5,634 bases of DNA from Bacillota bacterium (GTDB lineage Bacteria; Bacillota; Bacilli; Alicyclobacillales; SLC66), in NCBI GenBank assembly GCA_021799325.1, contig JAJZAS010000124.1, positions 1-5,634 of the forward strand, written 5' to 3'. This document shows, piece by piece, positions 5,528 to 5,634 of the stretch. Within the stretch, counting starts at the first letter, position 1, and every line of letters begins with the position of its first letter. The notes under the pieces were generated by a model. It was given only the letters and a program-made list of their open reading frames with translations. It was not told the origin of the DNA and ran no database searches. The position numbers and the translations under genes are program-made.

Positions 5528-5634
5528 GATTGGCCACCCCCTTTGTGATGAGGGTATTTAAGAAAAACAAATACGATGAACACGACGAGCCATAGAACAC
5601 CCGCATAATAATTGGGCCAGGCATTTGCATAATT
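5524..5634 (-). CDS. C-terminus of a membrane-anchored protein, first visible gene of the operon (5' end outside window)
   Basis: An open frame entering from the right edge gives 36 residues before TGA at 5524-5526. It contains one membrane helix (YYAGVLWLVVFIVFVFLKY) followed by the short polar tail PHHKGGGQS. The stop overlaps the ATG of cytochrome b in an ATGA arrangement. Nothing visible identifies the protein. In related operons this place is held by a Rieske protein or a cytochrome c, but Rieske proteins normally carry their helix at the N-terminus, so a redox protein with a C-terminal anchor is at least as likely. The extended sequence would decide. Confidence 0.8.
   Translation of the reverse strand, partial: NYANAWPNYYAGVLWLVVFIVFVFLKYPHHKGGGQS

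Noticed and set aside
1..5634. CRISPR arrays, tRNA or rRNA genes, insertion sequences, riboswitches
   Set aside because: No regularly spaced short repeats, transposase motifs or recognisable RNA genes were seen; the window is densely coding and the longest gap between the well-supported genes is 156 bases.

Overview
The window reads as ordinary bacterial chromosome from a Gram-positive, probably a Firmicute. Base composition is roughly balanced. Shine-Dalgarno sites are strong (AAGGAGG or GGAGGG). There is a lipobox-type secreted protein and a heterodimer-type ABC exporter half. The 204-residue cytochrome b with a 14-residue gap between its second pair of haem histidines is of the b6/QcrB type. 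The combination of an unusual split cytochrome b operon and a copper-protein-like lipoprotein reminds me of acidophilic Alicyclobacillus-like bacilli, but that placement is an inference and was not tested by a search.

Layout. The plus strand occupies positions 1-3165. It carries the 3' part of an ABC exporter (ATPase domain complete), then a 156-base gap with a doubtful mini-ORF and an orphan ribosome binding site. Next come a membrane-anchored permuted NlpC/P60 (YiiX/YycO-like) amidase, a four-helix membrane protein overlapping it by four bases, and a lipoprotein made of two tandem cupredoxin-like domains. The minus strand occupies 3178-5634. Read in its own direction it carries the last 36 codons of a membrane-anchored protein, a stand-alone cytochrome b N-terminal half, a 318-residue two-helix protein with a large external domain, a 72-residue two-helix protein, a clear rho-independent terminator, and then a PaaI-type hotdog thioesterase. 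The two gene blocks converge with only 12 bases between the lipoprotein and thioesterase stop codons.

How the genes may work together. The minus-strand genes form a tight operon, with ATGA overlaps at two successive junctions, encoding part of a quinol-oxidising cytochrome b complex. The complex looks divergent. The cytochrome b keeps all four haem ligands but lacks the cysteine that binds haem c(i) covalently in b6-type proteins, and it lacks the usual LPW segment after helix C. The following gene has the topology of a subunit IV reduced to helices E and F, with a very long external loop and no recognisable PEWY motif. The nearby lipoprotein repeats a H...C-x3-C-x10-H-x3-M pattern twice and could carry copper and electrons outside the membrane. 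A functional link between it and the cytochrome b genes is suggested only by proximity. These respiratory-type components are the most interesting part of the window.
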